Assembly (NCBI GenBank): GCA_036826475.1 | Contig: DAISWG010000003.1 | Location: forward strand, 1 to 64,000 | DNA: 64,000 nt | DNA from: Miltoncostaea sp036826475 | GTDB lineage: Bacteria; Actinomycetota; Thermoleophilia; Miltoncostaeales; Miltoncostaeaceae | Direction: 5' to 3' | Shown here: positions 25,471-33,139 of the stretch, piece after piece | How positions within the stretch are numbered: the first letter of the stretch is position 1 | How the letters are laid out: each line of letters opens with the position of its first letter | The notes under the pieces: model-generated | What the model was told of the DNA's origin: nothing | Seen by the model: only the letters and a program-made list of their open reading frames with translations | Databases searched by the model: none | Translations under genes and position numbers: made by a program

Positions 25471-25961
25471 TCATCGCTGGACTGGTCACCGCGGCGGTGC
25501 TCGCCGCGAGCGGGGGCGCCACCGACCTCCCCGGGATCCCGGCCGCCGACCGGGCGGTCGTGACGGCATCGGCCGGCTGGCAGCGCCTGACGCGCCGACC
25601 GGTCGCCGCGCTGCGCGGCCTGGGAGGCGCCCACCCCGGCGAGAAGGTGATCCGCGTCAACCGGACCCGCGGGCAGCTCACCGATTCCCGGGGGCGCCAG
25701 CGCTTTCCGTACCCGCTGCGGACGACCGTCGTGAAGACGGGGGTCGCCGGGGGCCGCGTCTCGCTGGTCGCGATCATGCGGCGCGTCGCCCGGGGCGATG
25801 CCCCGTCGGCCTGGCGCTACGTCGAGTACACCCGCGACCCGGGCACCCGGGCGTTCTCGCGGGTCGGCGGAGGCCAGTCACTGTGCAGCGACTGCCACAT
25901 GGCCGCGACCCGGATCCAGCGGAGCGACGCCGTCTTCACCCGGCTCGCCCCGGCCCCCTAG
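25467..25961 (+). CDS. Cytochrome P460-like c-type heme protein
   Basis: A 164-residue protein with an N-terminal signal-like segment (MIIAGLVTAAVLAASGGA), a beta-rich middle (EKVIRVNRTRGQLTDSRG) and one heme-binding CSDCH near the C-terminus, the layout of the cytochrome P460 family. It should be an exported monoheme protein. ATG 25467 overlaps the previous stop, which ties it to the sugar-transfer and molybdopterin cassette. Its stop shares a CTAG with the convergent thioesterase gene. Confidence 0.72.
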   Translation: MIIAGLVTAAVLAASGGATDLPGIPAADRAVVTASAGWQRLTRRPVAALRGLGGAHPGEKVIRVNRTRGQLTDSRGRQRFPYPLRTTVVKTGVAGGRVSLVAIMRRVARGDAPSAWRYVEYTRDPGTRAFSRVGGGQSLCSDCHMAATRIQRSDAVFTRLAPAP

Positions 25962-26380
25962 GGCACCGGCGCCTCACGGATGACGCACATCCCCTCGCCC
26001 TCGGCGGCCAGGACGTCGCCCGGCAGATGGACCGTCACCACCGCGCGGAAGCCGCGCTCGCTGCGCTGCACCAGGCGGCCGCGAAGGGTCAGCTCCTCGC
26101 CGACGGGGATCGGCCGCCGCAGCCAGTAGCGCACCTTCGCGGTCATCCCCCACAGGCCGTGCGGCGCGCCCGCGTACACGAGCATCTCGTCGACCAGCAT
26201 CCCCACCAGGCCGCCGTGCACGCGCTCCGGGTAGCCGATCTGGGTGGGCCGCGGGGTGTAGCGGGCCACGGCGTCCGTCCCGTCCTGGTGGATCCGCAGG
26301 TGCAGCCCCTCGGGGTTCGCGGGGCCGCAGACCAGACAGTTCGGGAACTCGGGTGGGTTGAGCAGCGGCAGATCGTCCAC
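25958..26380 (-). CDS. PaaI-type hotdog thioesterase
   Basis: A 140-residue single hotdog domain: NCLVCGPANPEGLHL at the N-terminus and VHGGLVGMLVDEMLVYA with the His-Gly-Gly and Asp-Glu of the active-site helix. Members hydrolyse acyl-CoA thioesters; the acyl group is unknown. GTG 26380 is preceded by GGAGGG-like sequence read on the minus strand. Confidence 0.82.
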   Translation of the reverse strand: MDDLPLLNPPEFPNCLVCGPANPEGLHLRIHQDGTDAVARYTPRPTQIGYPERVHGGLVGMLVDEMLVYAGAPHGLWGMTAKVRYWLRRPIPVGEELTLRGRLVQRSERGFRAVVTVHLPGDVLAAEGEGMCVIREAPVP

Positions 26381-26391
26381 GGAGGGGCGAG

Positions 26392-26397
26392 ATGCTA
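26392..26397 (-). promoter_or_regulatory. Predicted -10 box of thioesterase gene
   Basis: TAGCAT on the minus strand, 11 bases before GTG 26380; it overlaps the first codons of secG. Confidence 0.4.
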
Positions 26398-26640
26398 CCG
26401 TCCGGCGTCGTGACCGCCTTCCTCGTCGTCGTGCATTCGATCAACGCCGTGCTCCTGGTGTTCCTCGTGCTGCTGCACAGCGGGAAGGACGCCGGGCTCT
26501 CCGGCGCGTTCGGCGTCGGCGGCTCGTCGAGCTCGTACGGCGGCTCGACCGCGATCGTCGAGAAGAACCTGGACCGCGTGACCGTCGCGTCGGCGATCCT
26601 GTTCTTCATCACCACCTTCCTGCTGGCCAAGGCGCTGTAG
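26392..26640 (+). CDS. secG: Preprotein translocase subunit SecG
   Basis: An 82-residue protein with two membrane segments (VVVHSINAVLLVFLVLLHSG and ILFFITTFLLAKAL) and the conserved central loop GLSGAFGVGGSSSSYGG plus EKNLDRVT. SecG forms the SecYEG export channel with SecY and SecE. It starts 12 bases from the divergent thioesterase gene. Confidence 0.93.
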   Translation: MLPSGVVTAFLVVVHSINAVLLVFLVLLHSGKDAGLSGAFGVGGSSSSYGGSTAIVEKNLDRVTVASAILFFITTFLLAKAL

Positions 26641-26694
26641 CGGCCCCGGCCCCGCGGGGGGCCGCCGTCGATTGGCTTGCGTTTCCGGGGCCTG

Positions 26695-26700
26695 TAGCGT
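26695..26700 (+). promoter_or_regulatory. Predicted -10 box of peptide-binding protein gene
   Basis: TAGCGT ten bases before ATG 26711. Confidence 0.45.
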
Positions 26701-26710
26701 CCGCCCCGGG

Positions 26711-28414
26711 ATGGAGCGCGAACCACGTGCCATGCGGCGCGCCGCCCTCCTGGCCGCGGCCGTCGCGCTGCTGCTGGTGGGGCTGCTCACGGCCGCCTGC
26801 GGCTCGGACGGAGGCGGCGGCGGCGGCGGCGAGCGCGGCGGCACCCTCGTCGACGCCGAGGACCAGGCCCCGGCGATCATCAACCCGCTGCTGGTGGACG
26901 GCGCGACCGTCGCGGCGCAGCGGGTGGTCTCCAACGTCCTCCAGAACCTGCTCACGAACGACGAGACCGGCGCCTACGTGCCGCAACTCGCGGAGCGGGT
27001 GCCGACGGGCGACGACGTGTCCGCCGGCCCGACGGAGGTCACGTTCCACCTGCGGTCCGAGGCGCGCTGGTCGGACGGGGAGCCGGTCACGTCGGACGAC
27101 GTCGTCTTCACGTGGCGGACGATGACCTCGGACGACAACCAGATCGCGAGCCGGACCGGCTGGGACCAGATCCGGACCATCACCCCGGGGGTCACCGCCG
27201 GCGGCGACGACTGCGACCCGGCCACCTGCTTCACCGTCACGTTCAAGGGCGACTACGCCCCGTGGAAGGACGTGTTCAGCGTGGCCGGCGGCTTCTACGT
27301 GCTGCCGGAGCACGTCCTGGAGGGGAAGGATTTCGACACCGCCTGGAACACGGGCGGGATCATCGGCTCCGGCCCCTTCACCCTCGAGGAGTTCCAGCCG
27401 CGGGTCCGGGCCGTCCTGGCCGCCGATCCCGACTGGTGGGGGGCCGCGGACGCGGGGGGCGGCCCGTTCCTCGACCGGATCGTCATGAACTTCCTCGACT
27501 CGCCCGCGGCGGCGCTCACCGCCCTCCGCCAGGGCGAGGCGCAGATGGCGAGCTTCCTCCCCGACCCCGACCTGATCGGACGCGCCCGCGACATCGAGGG
27601 GATGACCGTCCAGCAGGTGCCGTCGCTCTTTTTCGAGCACATCATCATCAACACCACGGCCGCGCCCATGGACGACCCGGCCGTCCGCGAGGCGCTGGCG
27701 TACGCGATCGACCGCGAGCAGATCGTCGATGTGCTGCTGGACGGCTCCGTCCCGGTCCTGCAGAGCCTGCTGCGCCCCAGCCAGCTCGGATACTCGCCCA
27801 CGTACGAGCGGTACACCCACGATCCGCAGCGCGCGATCGACATCCTCGAGGGGGCCGGCTGGGAGCGGGGTGCCGACGGGATCTTCGCGAAGGACGGCAC
27901 GCGCCTGGAGATCCCGATGTCGACCCTCTCCGGCGACGAGCTGCGCCGCACCGAGGTGCGGCTCATGTCGGAGCAGGCGCGCGACGCCGGGATCGATCTG
28001 ACCCTGCGCTCCCGGACCGCGGACCAGCTCTTCGGCCCCGACCTGAACCAGGGCGACTTCACGACCGCCCTGCTTGCGTTCGGCAGCGGGGTCGATCCGA
28101 GCGTCACGGCGCTGCTGGCCTCGGACCAGATCCCGTCGGAGGAGAACGGGTTCTCCGGCCAGAACGTGTACCGGTGGAGCAACGCGGAGGTGGACGGGCT
28201 GCTGCGGCGCTCCGACGGGGAGCTCGACGAGGACGTCCGCGTCGGCCAGCTCGGCCGGATCCAGGAGGTCCTGGCCGACGAGGTGCCGCTCATCCCCCTC
28301 TACGCCCAGCCCAACACCGTCGCCCACGTCGACGCGCTCCAGGGCGTGAAGGAGAACCCCACCCAGGCCGAGGTGTTCTGGAACAGCGGGGAGTGGTCGC
28401 TGGCGGGCGGATAG
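26711..28414 (+). CDS. Peptide ABC transporter substrate-binding lipoprotein (SBP family 5)
   Basis: A 567-residue lipoprotein with lipobox LTAAC (LLVGLLTAACGSDGG) and the family 5 fold (GGTLVDAEDQAPAIINPLL, ARWSDGEPVTSDDVVFTWRTM, VREALAYAIDREQI). It captures peptides or related solutes outside the cell for the two permeases that follow. ATG 26711 fits a TAGCGT box ten bases upstream; ATG 26732 is an alternative. Confidence 0.9.
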   Translation: MEREPRAMRRAALLAAAVALLLVGLLTAACGSDGGGGGGGERGGTLVDAEDQAPAIINPLLVDGATVAAQRVVSNVLQNLLTNDETGAYVPQLAERVPTGDDVSAGPTEVTFHLRSEARWSDGEPVTSDDVVFTWRTMTSDDNQIASRTGWDQIRTITPGVTAGGDDCDPATCFTVTFKGDYAPWKDVFSVAGGFYVLPEHVLEGKDFDTAWNTGGIIGSGPFTLEEFQPRVRAVLAADPDWWGAADAGGGPFLDRIVMNFLDSPAAALTALRQGEAQMASFLPDPDLIGRARDIEGMTVQQVPSLFFEHIIINTTAAPMDDPAVREALAYAIDREQIVDVLLDGSVPVLQSLLRPSQLGYSPTYERYTHDPQRAIDILEGAGWERGADGIFAKDGTRLEIPMSTLSGDELRRTEVRLMSEQARDAGIDLTLRSRTADQLFGPDLNQGDFTTALLAFGSGVDPSVTALLASDQIPSEENGFSGQNVYRWSNAEVDGLLRRSDGELDEDVRVGQLGRIQEVLADEVPLIPLYAQPNTVAHVDALQGVKENPTQAEVFWNSGEWSLAGG

Positions 28415-28421
28415 CCGTTCC

Positions 28422-29567
28422 GTGAGCACCGCCGCCTACGCGGGGCGGCGCCTGCTCGCCGCGGTGCCGCTGCTGCTGGTCGTCAGCGTCATCGCCTACG
28501 CGCTGCTGTACCGCGCGGCCGACCCCGAGGCGCGGCTGCGGCGCATCCCGGGGGTCCGGTCCGAGGACGTCCAGCGGCTGGTGCGCCAGCAGGGGCTCGA
28601 CCAGCCCTGGTACGAGGGCTACTGGCACTGGCTCACCGGGTTCCTCCAGGGGGACTGGGGCGTGAGCACCGCCAACCGGGGTGTGGACGCGATCGAGCCG
28701 ATCATGGACGCCCTGCCCGCCACGCTGGAGCTGATGCTGCTGGCCACGCTCCTCTCGGTGGTGCTGTCGCTGGTGCTGGGCGTGGTCTCGGCCCGGCGCC
28801 CCCACGGCCCGGGGGACACGTCGATCACCGCGCTCACGCACGTCGGGTTCGCGACGCCGACGTTCCTGGTGGGCGTGCTGCTCCAGCTGGCGGCCATCCG
28901 GATGCGCGACGAGGGGTGGGCGATCCTGCCGTTCCTCGCCGGGCTCCTGGTGATGCTGTGCAGCCTGGGAGCCGCCCTCCGCGGCGGGCGGATCGGCCGT
29001 GCGGCGTTCGCGGCTGGCCTGGTGGTGGTCGCCCTGTCCCTGGTGCTGTGGGACCGCCTGGGCGGGGACGGCCAGGTGGTCTTCTACACGCAGCAGCGGT
29101 TCTCGTTCGGCAGCGAGGGCGACGTGTTCTCGGTCGACCACCTCCAGCACCTGGTGCTGCCGGTGCTGACGCTGGCGCTGGTGAACGTGGCCGTGTGGAC
29201 GCGCTTCCAGCGCGCCGCGATGATCGAGACCCTCGGCGCGGACCACGTCACGGCCGCCCGCGCACGCGGGATCCCCGAGTGGCGGATCACCGTCCGCCAC
29301 GTCCTGCGCGCGTCGCTCGCCCCCCTGGTGACCCTGGTCGCGCTCGACCTGGGGATCATGTTCTCCGGCGCGGTGGTCACCGAGTCGGTGTTCTCGTGGC
29401 CGGGCATGGGACGCCTGCTGCGTGACTCGGCGTTGTCCCGCGACGTGAACGTGGCGATGGGCATCGTGATGATCGGCGCCGTCGCGGTCGTAGTCTTCAA
29501 CCTCCTCGCCGACCTGCTGTACGCGAAGCTGGACCCCCGGGTCGACCTGCGGGGGCGGCGCCGGTGA
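28422..29567 (+). CDS. Peptide ABC transporter permease, DppB type
   Basis: A 381-residue permease with the EAA loop ARARGIPEWRITVRHVLRASLAP and DppB-like N-terminus (AGRRLLAAVPLLLVVSVIAYAL). It is longer than usual because of an extra hydrophobic stretch (about residues 165-210, AILPFLAGLLVMLCSLGAAL onward) in the middle. It forms a membrane channel with the next gene. GTG 28422 lies seven bases after the binding-protein stop. Confidence 0.9.
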   Translation: MSTAAYAGRRLLAAVPLLLVVSVIAYALLYRAADPEARLRRIPGVRSEDVQRLVRQQGLDQPWYEGYWHWLTGFLQGDWGVSTANRGVDAIEPIMDALPATLELMLLATLLSVVLSLVLGVVSARRPHGPGDTSITALTHVGFATPTFLVGVLLQLAAIRMRDEGWAILPFLAGLLVMLCSLGAALRGGRIGRAAFAAGLVVVALSLVLWDRLGGDGQVVFYTQQRFSFGSEGDVFSVDHLQHLVLPVLTLALVNVAVWTRFQRAAMIETLGADHVTAARARGIPEWRITVRHVLRASLAPLVTLVALDLGIMFSGAVVTESVFSWPGMGRLLRDSALSRDVNVAMGIVMIGAVAVVVFNLLADLLYAKLDPRVDLRGRRR

Positions 29568-30433
29568 GGGGGCGGGGCGTGGCGCGGCGGCTCGGGTGGG
29601 CCGGGTGGGTCGGCGTGGCCGTCCTGGCGTTCATCGCGCTCGCGTGCCTCATCGGCCCGGAGCTGTCGCCCTACGGCGTGGCCGAGCAGGACCTGGCGGT
29701 CCGCAACCAGGGCCCGAGCTGGCAGCACCCGTTCGGCACCGCGACGCTGGGCGAGGACGTGATGACCCAGGTGCTCGTCGCGGGCCGCATCTCGCTGGCG
29801 ATCGGGTTCGGCACCGCGCTGGTCGCGACGCTCGTGGGGGCGGGGCTCGGCCTGCTGGCCGGGTGGCGCGGGGGCTGGGTGGACGGCGCGCTGTCCCGAT
29901 TCGCGGAGCTGTTCCTGATCGTCCCGGCGTTCGTGGTGCTGATCGTCCTGGCGCTCACGTTCGAGCGGGTGGGGGTCGCCGAGGTGATCCTGATCCTGGC
30001 GATCCTGTCGTGGCCGCCGCTCTTCCGCCTGTCGCGCGCGTCGGCCCTCTCGACGCGGGAGACCGGCCACGTCGAGGCGGCGCGCGCCGCGGGGGCGGGG
30101 GGTGGGCGCATCCTGTGGCGGCACCTGCTGCCGGCGGCCACGCCGGAGGTCGCGTCGTTCGCGGCGCTCGCGGTGGGCGTGGCGATCCTGGCCGAGAGCG
30201 CCCTGTCATTCCTGTCGCTCGGGATCGACCCCGACGGCGACCCGTCGTGGGGGACGCTCCTGATCGGTGCGCCCGACACGATCGAGGACCGGCCGTGGCT
30301 CACGGTCTTCCCCGGCCTGGCGGTGGTGCTGACGGTGCTGGCCGCCGCCCTGGTGGGCGACGCGGTCCGGGCCGCGCTCGACCCCCGATCGCGCGAGGCG
30401 CGGGCGCCCGTGGGCGAGCGGCCCGCCGCCTAG
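29564..30433 (+). CDS. Peptide ABC transporter permease, DppC type
   Basis: A 289-residue permease with the DppC pattern (HPFGTATLGEDVMTQVLVAGRISLAIGF and the EAA loop ARAAGAGGGRILWRHLLPAATPE). GTG 29564 overlaps the DppB-type stop by 4 bases. No ATPase gene follows, so the energising subunits must be encoded elsewhere. Confidence 0.92.
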   Translation: MRGRGVARRLGWAGWVGVAVLAFIALACLIGPELSPYGVAEQDLAVRNQGPSWQHPFGTATLGEDVMTQVLVAGRISLAIGFGTALVATLVGAGLGLLAGWRGGWVDGALSRFAELFLIVPAFVVLIVLALTFERVGVAEVILILAILSWPPLFRLSRASALSTRETGHVEAARAAGAGGGRILWRHLLPAATPEVASFAALAVGVAILAESALSFLSLGIDPDGDPSWGTLLIGAPDTIEDRPWLTVFPGLAVVLTVLAAALVGDAVRAALDPRSREARAPVGERPAA

Positions 30434-30439
30434 ACCGGG

Positions 30440-30598
30440 TTACTTCTCGCCCGCGCCGCCGTGGGCCTGCTCGGGGGCGACGGTCCAGGCGTATGCCTCC
30501 GCGAGTCGCAGGAGGGTGGTCGCGTTGGGGGCGACGGCCACCTGCTTGGTGATGGCGGCCAGGAGCGCGTCGCGGGCCTCCTCGGCGTGGCTGGTCAC
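30440..30598 (-). CDS. Small conserved-looking protein, function unknown
   Basis: A 52-residue acidic/helical protein (VTSHAEEARDALLAAITKQV, then LRLAEAYAWTVAPEQ) starting at GTG 30598, a few bases after a strong GGAGGAG. The frame is open further upstream but only as shadow sequence. It converges on the permease gene. No family recognised. Confidence 0.6.
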   Translation of the reverse strand: MTSHAEEARDALLAAITKQVAVAPNATTLLRLAEAYAWTVAPEQAHGGAGEK

Positions 30599-30720
30599 GG
30601 GCTCCTCCGGGGTCGGTTCCACGGCGGGGAGGATAGGCGCCCGCCGGTCCGTCGTCCCTCCCGCCCCGGGTCGTTCGGCCCTCGGCGGGGGGCGCCCTTC
30701 CTGACGGCCGTTCCGATGGG

Positions 30721-30726
30721 TAGGGT
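30721..30726 (+). promoter_or_regulatory. Predicted -10 box of small membrane protein gene
   Basis: TAGGGT eight bases before ATG 30735; the same TAGGGTTCCC decamer recurs at 41151. Confidence 0.45.
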
Positions 30727-30734
30727 TCCCCGCG

Positions 30735-30866
30735 ATGAACGTCGCAGCCAAGTGGGTCGGAGGAGCGGTCGCGGTCCCGCTGATCGCGATCGCGCTGTAT
30801 CTCGGGGCCGTCTTCCAGGTGTACCTGCTCGCCTGGATCGTCGAGCTGATCGGGACCATCTTCTGA
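30735..30866 (+). CDS. Predicted 43-residue membrane protein
   Basis: ATG 30735 opens a 43-residue protein made of a short amphipathic start (MNVAAKWVGG) and two close hydrophobic stretches (AVAVPLIAIALYLGAVF and VYLLAWIVELIGTIF). A TAGGGT box eight bases upstream suggests a near-leaderless transcript. No homologue is recognised. Confidence 0.5.
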   Translation: MNVAAKWVGGAVAVPLIAIALYLGAVFQVYLLAWIVELIGTIF

Positions 30867-31016
30867 TCCCCCCGGCGCGCGGGGCCCTCAGGGTTTCCGC
30901 CGGACGCGCCGAAGACGTGGACATGCGGCACGCGAAGAACCTCGTGGCGGGGTGGCTCGTCTGCTGGCAGCGCTCCTGCTGGCGCTAGCCGCTCCCGGCC
31001 CATCCCCGGAACGACG

Positions 31017-31040
31017 GAAGCCCCGCCGGAGCGGGGCTTC
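31017..31040 (-). terminator. Terminator after tRNA-Leu
   Basis: A perfect 10-base stem (GAAGCCCCGC with its complement, loop CGGA) just downstream of the tRNA on the minus strand. Confidence 0.75.
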
Positions 31041-31046
31041 CCGAGG

Positions 31047-31132
<86 letters not shown>

Positions 31133-31211
31133 ATGAGGGTCGGGGGAGTATAGCGAGCCGGCCGCGGCGGCCGGCTCGCGCCGCGGTTGTGGAGAATCCG
31201 CCGGTCCGTGA

Positions 31212-31217
31212 TAGCGT
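31212..31217 (+). promoter_or_regulatory. Predicted lexA -10 box
   Basis: TAGCGT, eight bases upstream of the SOS box, so LexA bound there would cover the transcript start. Confidence 0.5.
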
Positions 31218-31224
31218 GCCGCAC

Positions 31225-31238
31225 GGAACACCTGTTCG
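31225..31238. promoter_or_regulatory. SOS box (LexA operator)
   Basis: GAAC-ACCT-GTTC, a perfect match to the GAAC-N4-GTTC core used by actinobacterial and Bacillus LexA, directly upstream of lexA and downstream of its -10 box. It indicates autoregulation. Confidence 0.85.
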
Positions 31239-31260
31239 CTTCCCGAAGGGGCATCCCACG

Positions 31261-31875
31261 ATGGACGAGCTGACCGAGCGGCAGACGGCGATCCTCACCT
31301 TCATCGGCAGGCACTGCCGTGACAACGGATACCCGCCCACCGTCCGCGAGATCGGCCTCGCGGTGGGCCTGGCGTCGCCGTCGACCGTGCATGCCCACCT
31401 CGCGAAGCTGGAGCAGGCGGGGCACATCAAGCGCGACCCGACGAAGCCGCGCGCCATGCTGGTGCGGGCGCCCGGCGAGGCGACCGCCGCGCCGCGGCCG
31501 GCCGCGCCGCCGGCGGTCGCCGCGCTCCCGCTCGTCGGCTCGGTCGCGGCCGGCGCGCCCACGCTCGCCGAGCAGGACGTCGAGGATTGGGTCACGTCCC
31601 CGTTCGAGGGCGACTTCGTCCTCCGGGTGAAGGGCGACTCGATGATCGAGGCCGGCATCCTCGAGGGCGACCTGGTGGTGGTGAGGCAGACCCCCACCGC
31701 CCGGGACGGCGAGATCGTGGTGGCCCAGATCGGCGAGGAGGCCACCGTCAAGCGTCTCCGCCACGTGGACGGCAGGGTGCACCTGATGCCCGAGAACGCG
31801 GCCTACGAGCCGATCGTCCCGGACGAGGAGGTCACCCTCGCCGGCGTGGTCGTGGGGGTCCTCCGCAAGATCTGA
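31261..31875 (+). CDS. lexA: SOS repressor LexA
   Basis: A 204-residue repressor: winged helix (TERQTAILTFIGRHC, PPTVREIGLAVGLASPSTVHAHLAKLE), Ala97-Gly98 self-cleavage site in VAAGAP, Ser127 in KGDSM and Lys164 in ATVKRL. It represses DNA-damage genes and cleaves itself when RecA is activated. ATG 31261 follows CGAAGGGGC. An SOS box precedes it. Its 3' end is overlapped on the other strand by the BtuF-like gene. Confidence 0.96.
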   Translation: MDELTERQTAILTFIGRHCRDNGYPPTVREIGLAVGLASPSTVHAHLAKLEQAGHIKRDPTKPRAMLVRAPGEATAAPRPAAPPAVAALPLVGSVAAGAPTLAEQDVEDWVTSPFEGDFVLRVKGDSMIEAGILEGDLVVVRQTPTARDGEIVVAQIGEEATVKRLRHVDGRVHLMPENAAYEPIVPDEEVTLAGVVVGVLRKI

Positions 31876-32750
31876 GCACGGTCGGGGTGCGGCGGCCCCG
31901 CCCGCCCCGGGTGCAGGATCCCGGCGAGCGCCTCGACGCCGTCGACCAGTCGCGGCCCGGGCCGCGCCCACGACGCGTTGGCGTCGACCGCCCACACCTC
32001 TGCGTCCCGGGGCAGCACCCCGCGGCCCAGCAGGTCGCGGCCGGCCGCCGCGGCGTCGGCGAGGCCGAACCCGCACGGCGCGCACACCACCACGTCCGGG
32101 CGGGCGGCCGCGACCGCCTGCCAGGTGACCCGCTCGGATTCCCGGGACGCCGAGCCCAGGACGCCCGCGCCGCCCGCCGCCGCCACCATGTCCGGCACCC
32201 AGTGGCCGGGGGCGTAGGGCGGGTCGGTCCATTCCAGCACCAGCGTCCGCGGCCGCCGCGCCCCCGCCACCCGGTCGCGCACCGCCGCCAGCCGGTCCTC
32301 CAGATCGCCGACCAGCCGGCGGGCCGCCGGGCCGGCGCCGACGGCGTCGCCGAGCACCCCGATCGATGCGAGCACCTCCCGCAGATCGCCGGGCGCGACC
32401 GTCAGCACCCGGCCGTCGCAGCCCAGATGCTCGAGGGCGGCCTCCACGTCGGCGGCGTCGAGCGCGCACACGGCGCAGAGGTCCTGGGTCACCACCAGGT
32501 CGGCGCCGAGGTCGGCGAGGGCCCCGGCGTCCAGGTGGTACAGGTCCTCCCCCGCGCGCATCCGCGCGGCGACGGCGGCGTCGATCTCGGGCGGGGTCAG
32601 CCCCTCGGGGAGGGCGGAGGTCGAGACGATCCGGCGGGTTCGCGCCTCCGGAGGGTGGTCGCACTCGAACGTGACGCCCACCACGTCGTCGCCCGCGCCG
32701 ACGGCGAACAGGATCTCGGTGGCCGACGGGAGCAGCGAGACGATGCGCAC
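31803..32750 (-). CDS. BtuF-like cobalamin/siderophore-binding protein without signal peptide
   Basis: A 315-residue protein of the periplasmic-binding-protein-like (BtuF/TroA) family: VRIVSLLPSATEILFAVGAGDDVVG, GADLVVTQDLCAVC and RPDVVVCAPCGFG. No signal peptide is present, as in many actinobacterial cobalamin-binding-type proteins, and no transporter genes are next to it. GTG 32750 starts the conserved VRIVSLLPS. The last 73 bases run antisense to the end of lexA; that tail (TPTTTPARVTSSSG) looks like read-through without function. Confidence 0.83.
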   Translation of the reverse strand: MRIVSLLPSATEILFAVGAGDDVVGVTFECDHPPEARTRRIVSTSALPEGLTPPEIDAAVAARMRAGEDLYHLDAGALADLGADLVVTQDLCAVCALDAADVEAALEHLGCDGRVLTVAPGDLREVLASIGVLGDAVGAGPAARRLVGDLEDRLAAVRDRVAGARRPRTLVLEWTDPPYAPGHWVPDMVAAAGGAGVLGSASRESERVTWQAVAAARPDVVVCAPCGFGLADAAAAGRDLLGRGVLPRDAEVWAVDANASWARPGPRLVDGVEALAGILHPGRAGPPHPDRAQILRRTPTTTPARVTSSSGTIGS

Positions 32751-32755
32751 GGCGC

Positions 32756-32761
32756 TACCCT
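32756..32761 (+). promoter_or_regulatory. Predicted rnpB -10 box
   Basis: TACCCT located about 4-7 bases before the folded 5' end of the RNase P RNA. Confidence 0.5.
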
Positions 32762-32764
32762 GAC

Positions 32765-33106
32765 ACGGCAGGCCAGGCAGTCGCGGGCCGCTCCGGCGGC
32801 CCGAGGAAAGTCCGGACACCGCAGAGCAGGGTGCTGGTTAACGGCCAGCGGGGGAAACCCCAGGGAAAGTGCCACAGAAACGACACAGCCCCCGGCGTCC
32901 GCGTCGGTGGCAACGGTGAAAAGGTGCGGTAAGAGCGCACCAGCGGTCTGGTGACAGGCCGGCTGGGTAAACCCCACCCGGTGCAAGGCCGAATCGGGGC
33001 GTCACGGGTTGCTCGCCCAGTCCCAGGTAGGCCGCACGAGGCGCCCCGTGAGGGGCGTCCCAGATGGATGGCTGCCCACGACAGAATCCGGCTTACGGCC
33101 TGCTGT
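32765..33106 (+). ncRNA. rnpB: RNase P RNA, class A
   Basis: Catalytic RNA that matures tRNA 5' ends. Conserved blocks in order are GAGGAAAGTCCGGACACC, ACAGAAACGACACAG, GGTGAAAAGGTGCGGTAAGAG, GTAAACCCC, GGTGCAAGGCCGAATCGGG and ACAGAATCCGGCTTAC. The ends pair as helix P1 (ACGGCAGGCC at 32765 with GGCCTGCTGT at 33097-33106). Exact ends may differ by a few bases. Confidence 0.95.
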
Positions 33107-33110
33107 CCCT

Positions 33111-33132
33111 GACGCCCACCTCGGTGGGCGTC
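33111..33132. terminator. rnpB terminator
   Basis: A 9-base stem GACGCCCAC / GTGGGCGTC with loop CTCG directly after rnpB, also usable by the convergent regulator gene. Confidence 0.8.
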
Positions 33133-33139
33133 AGGCATT

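Noticed and set aside
30923..30988. 21-codon frame MRHAKNLVAGWLVCWQRSCWR
   Set aside because: Trp/Cys-rich and short, no ribosome site or promoter box; it lies in spacer before the tRNA terminator.
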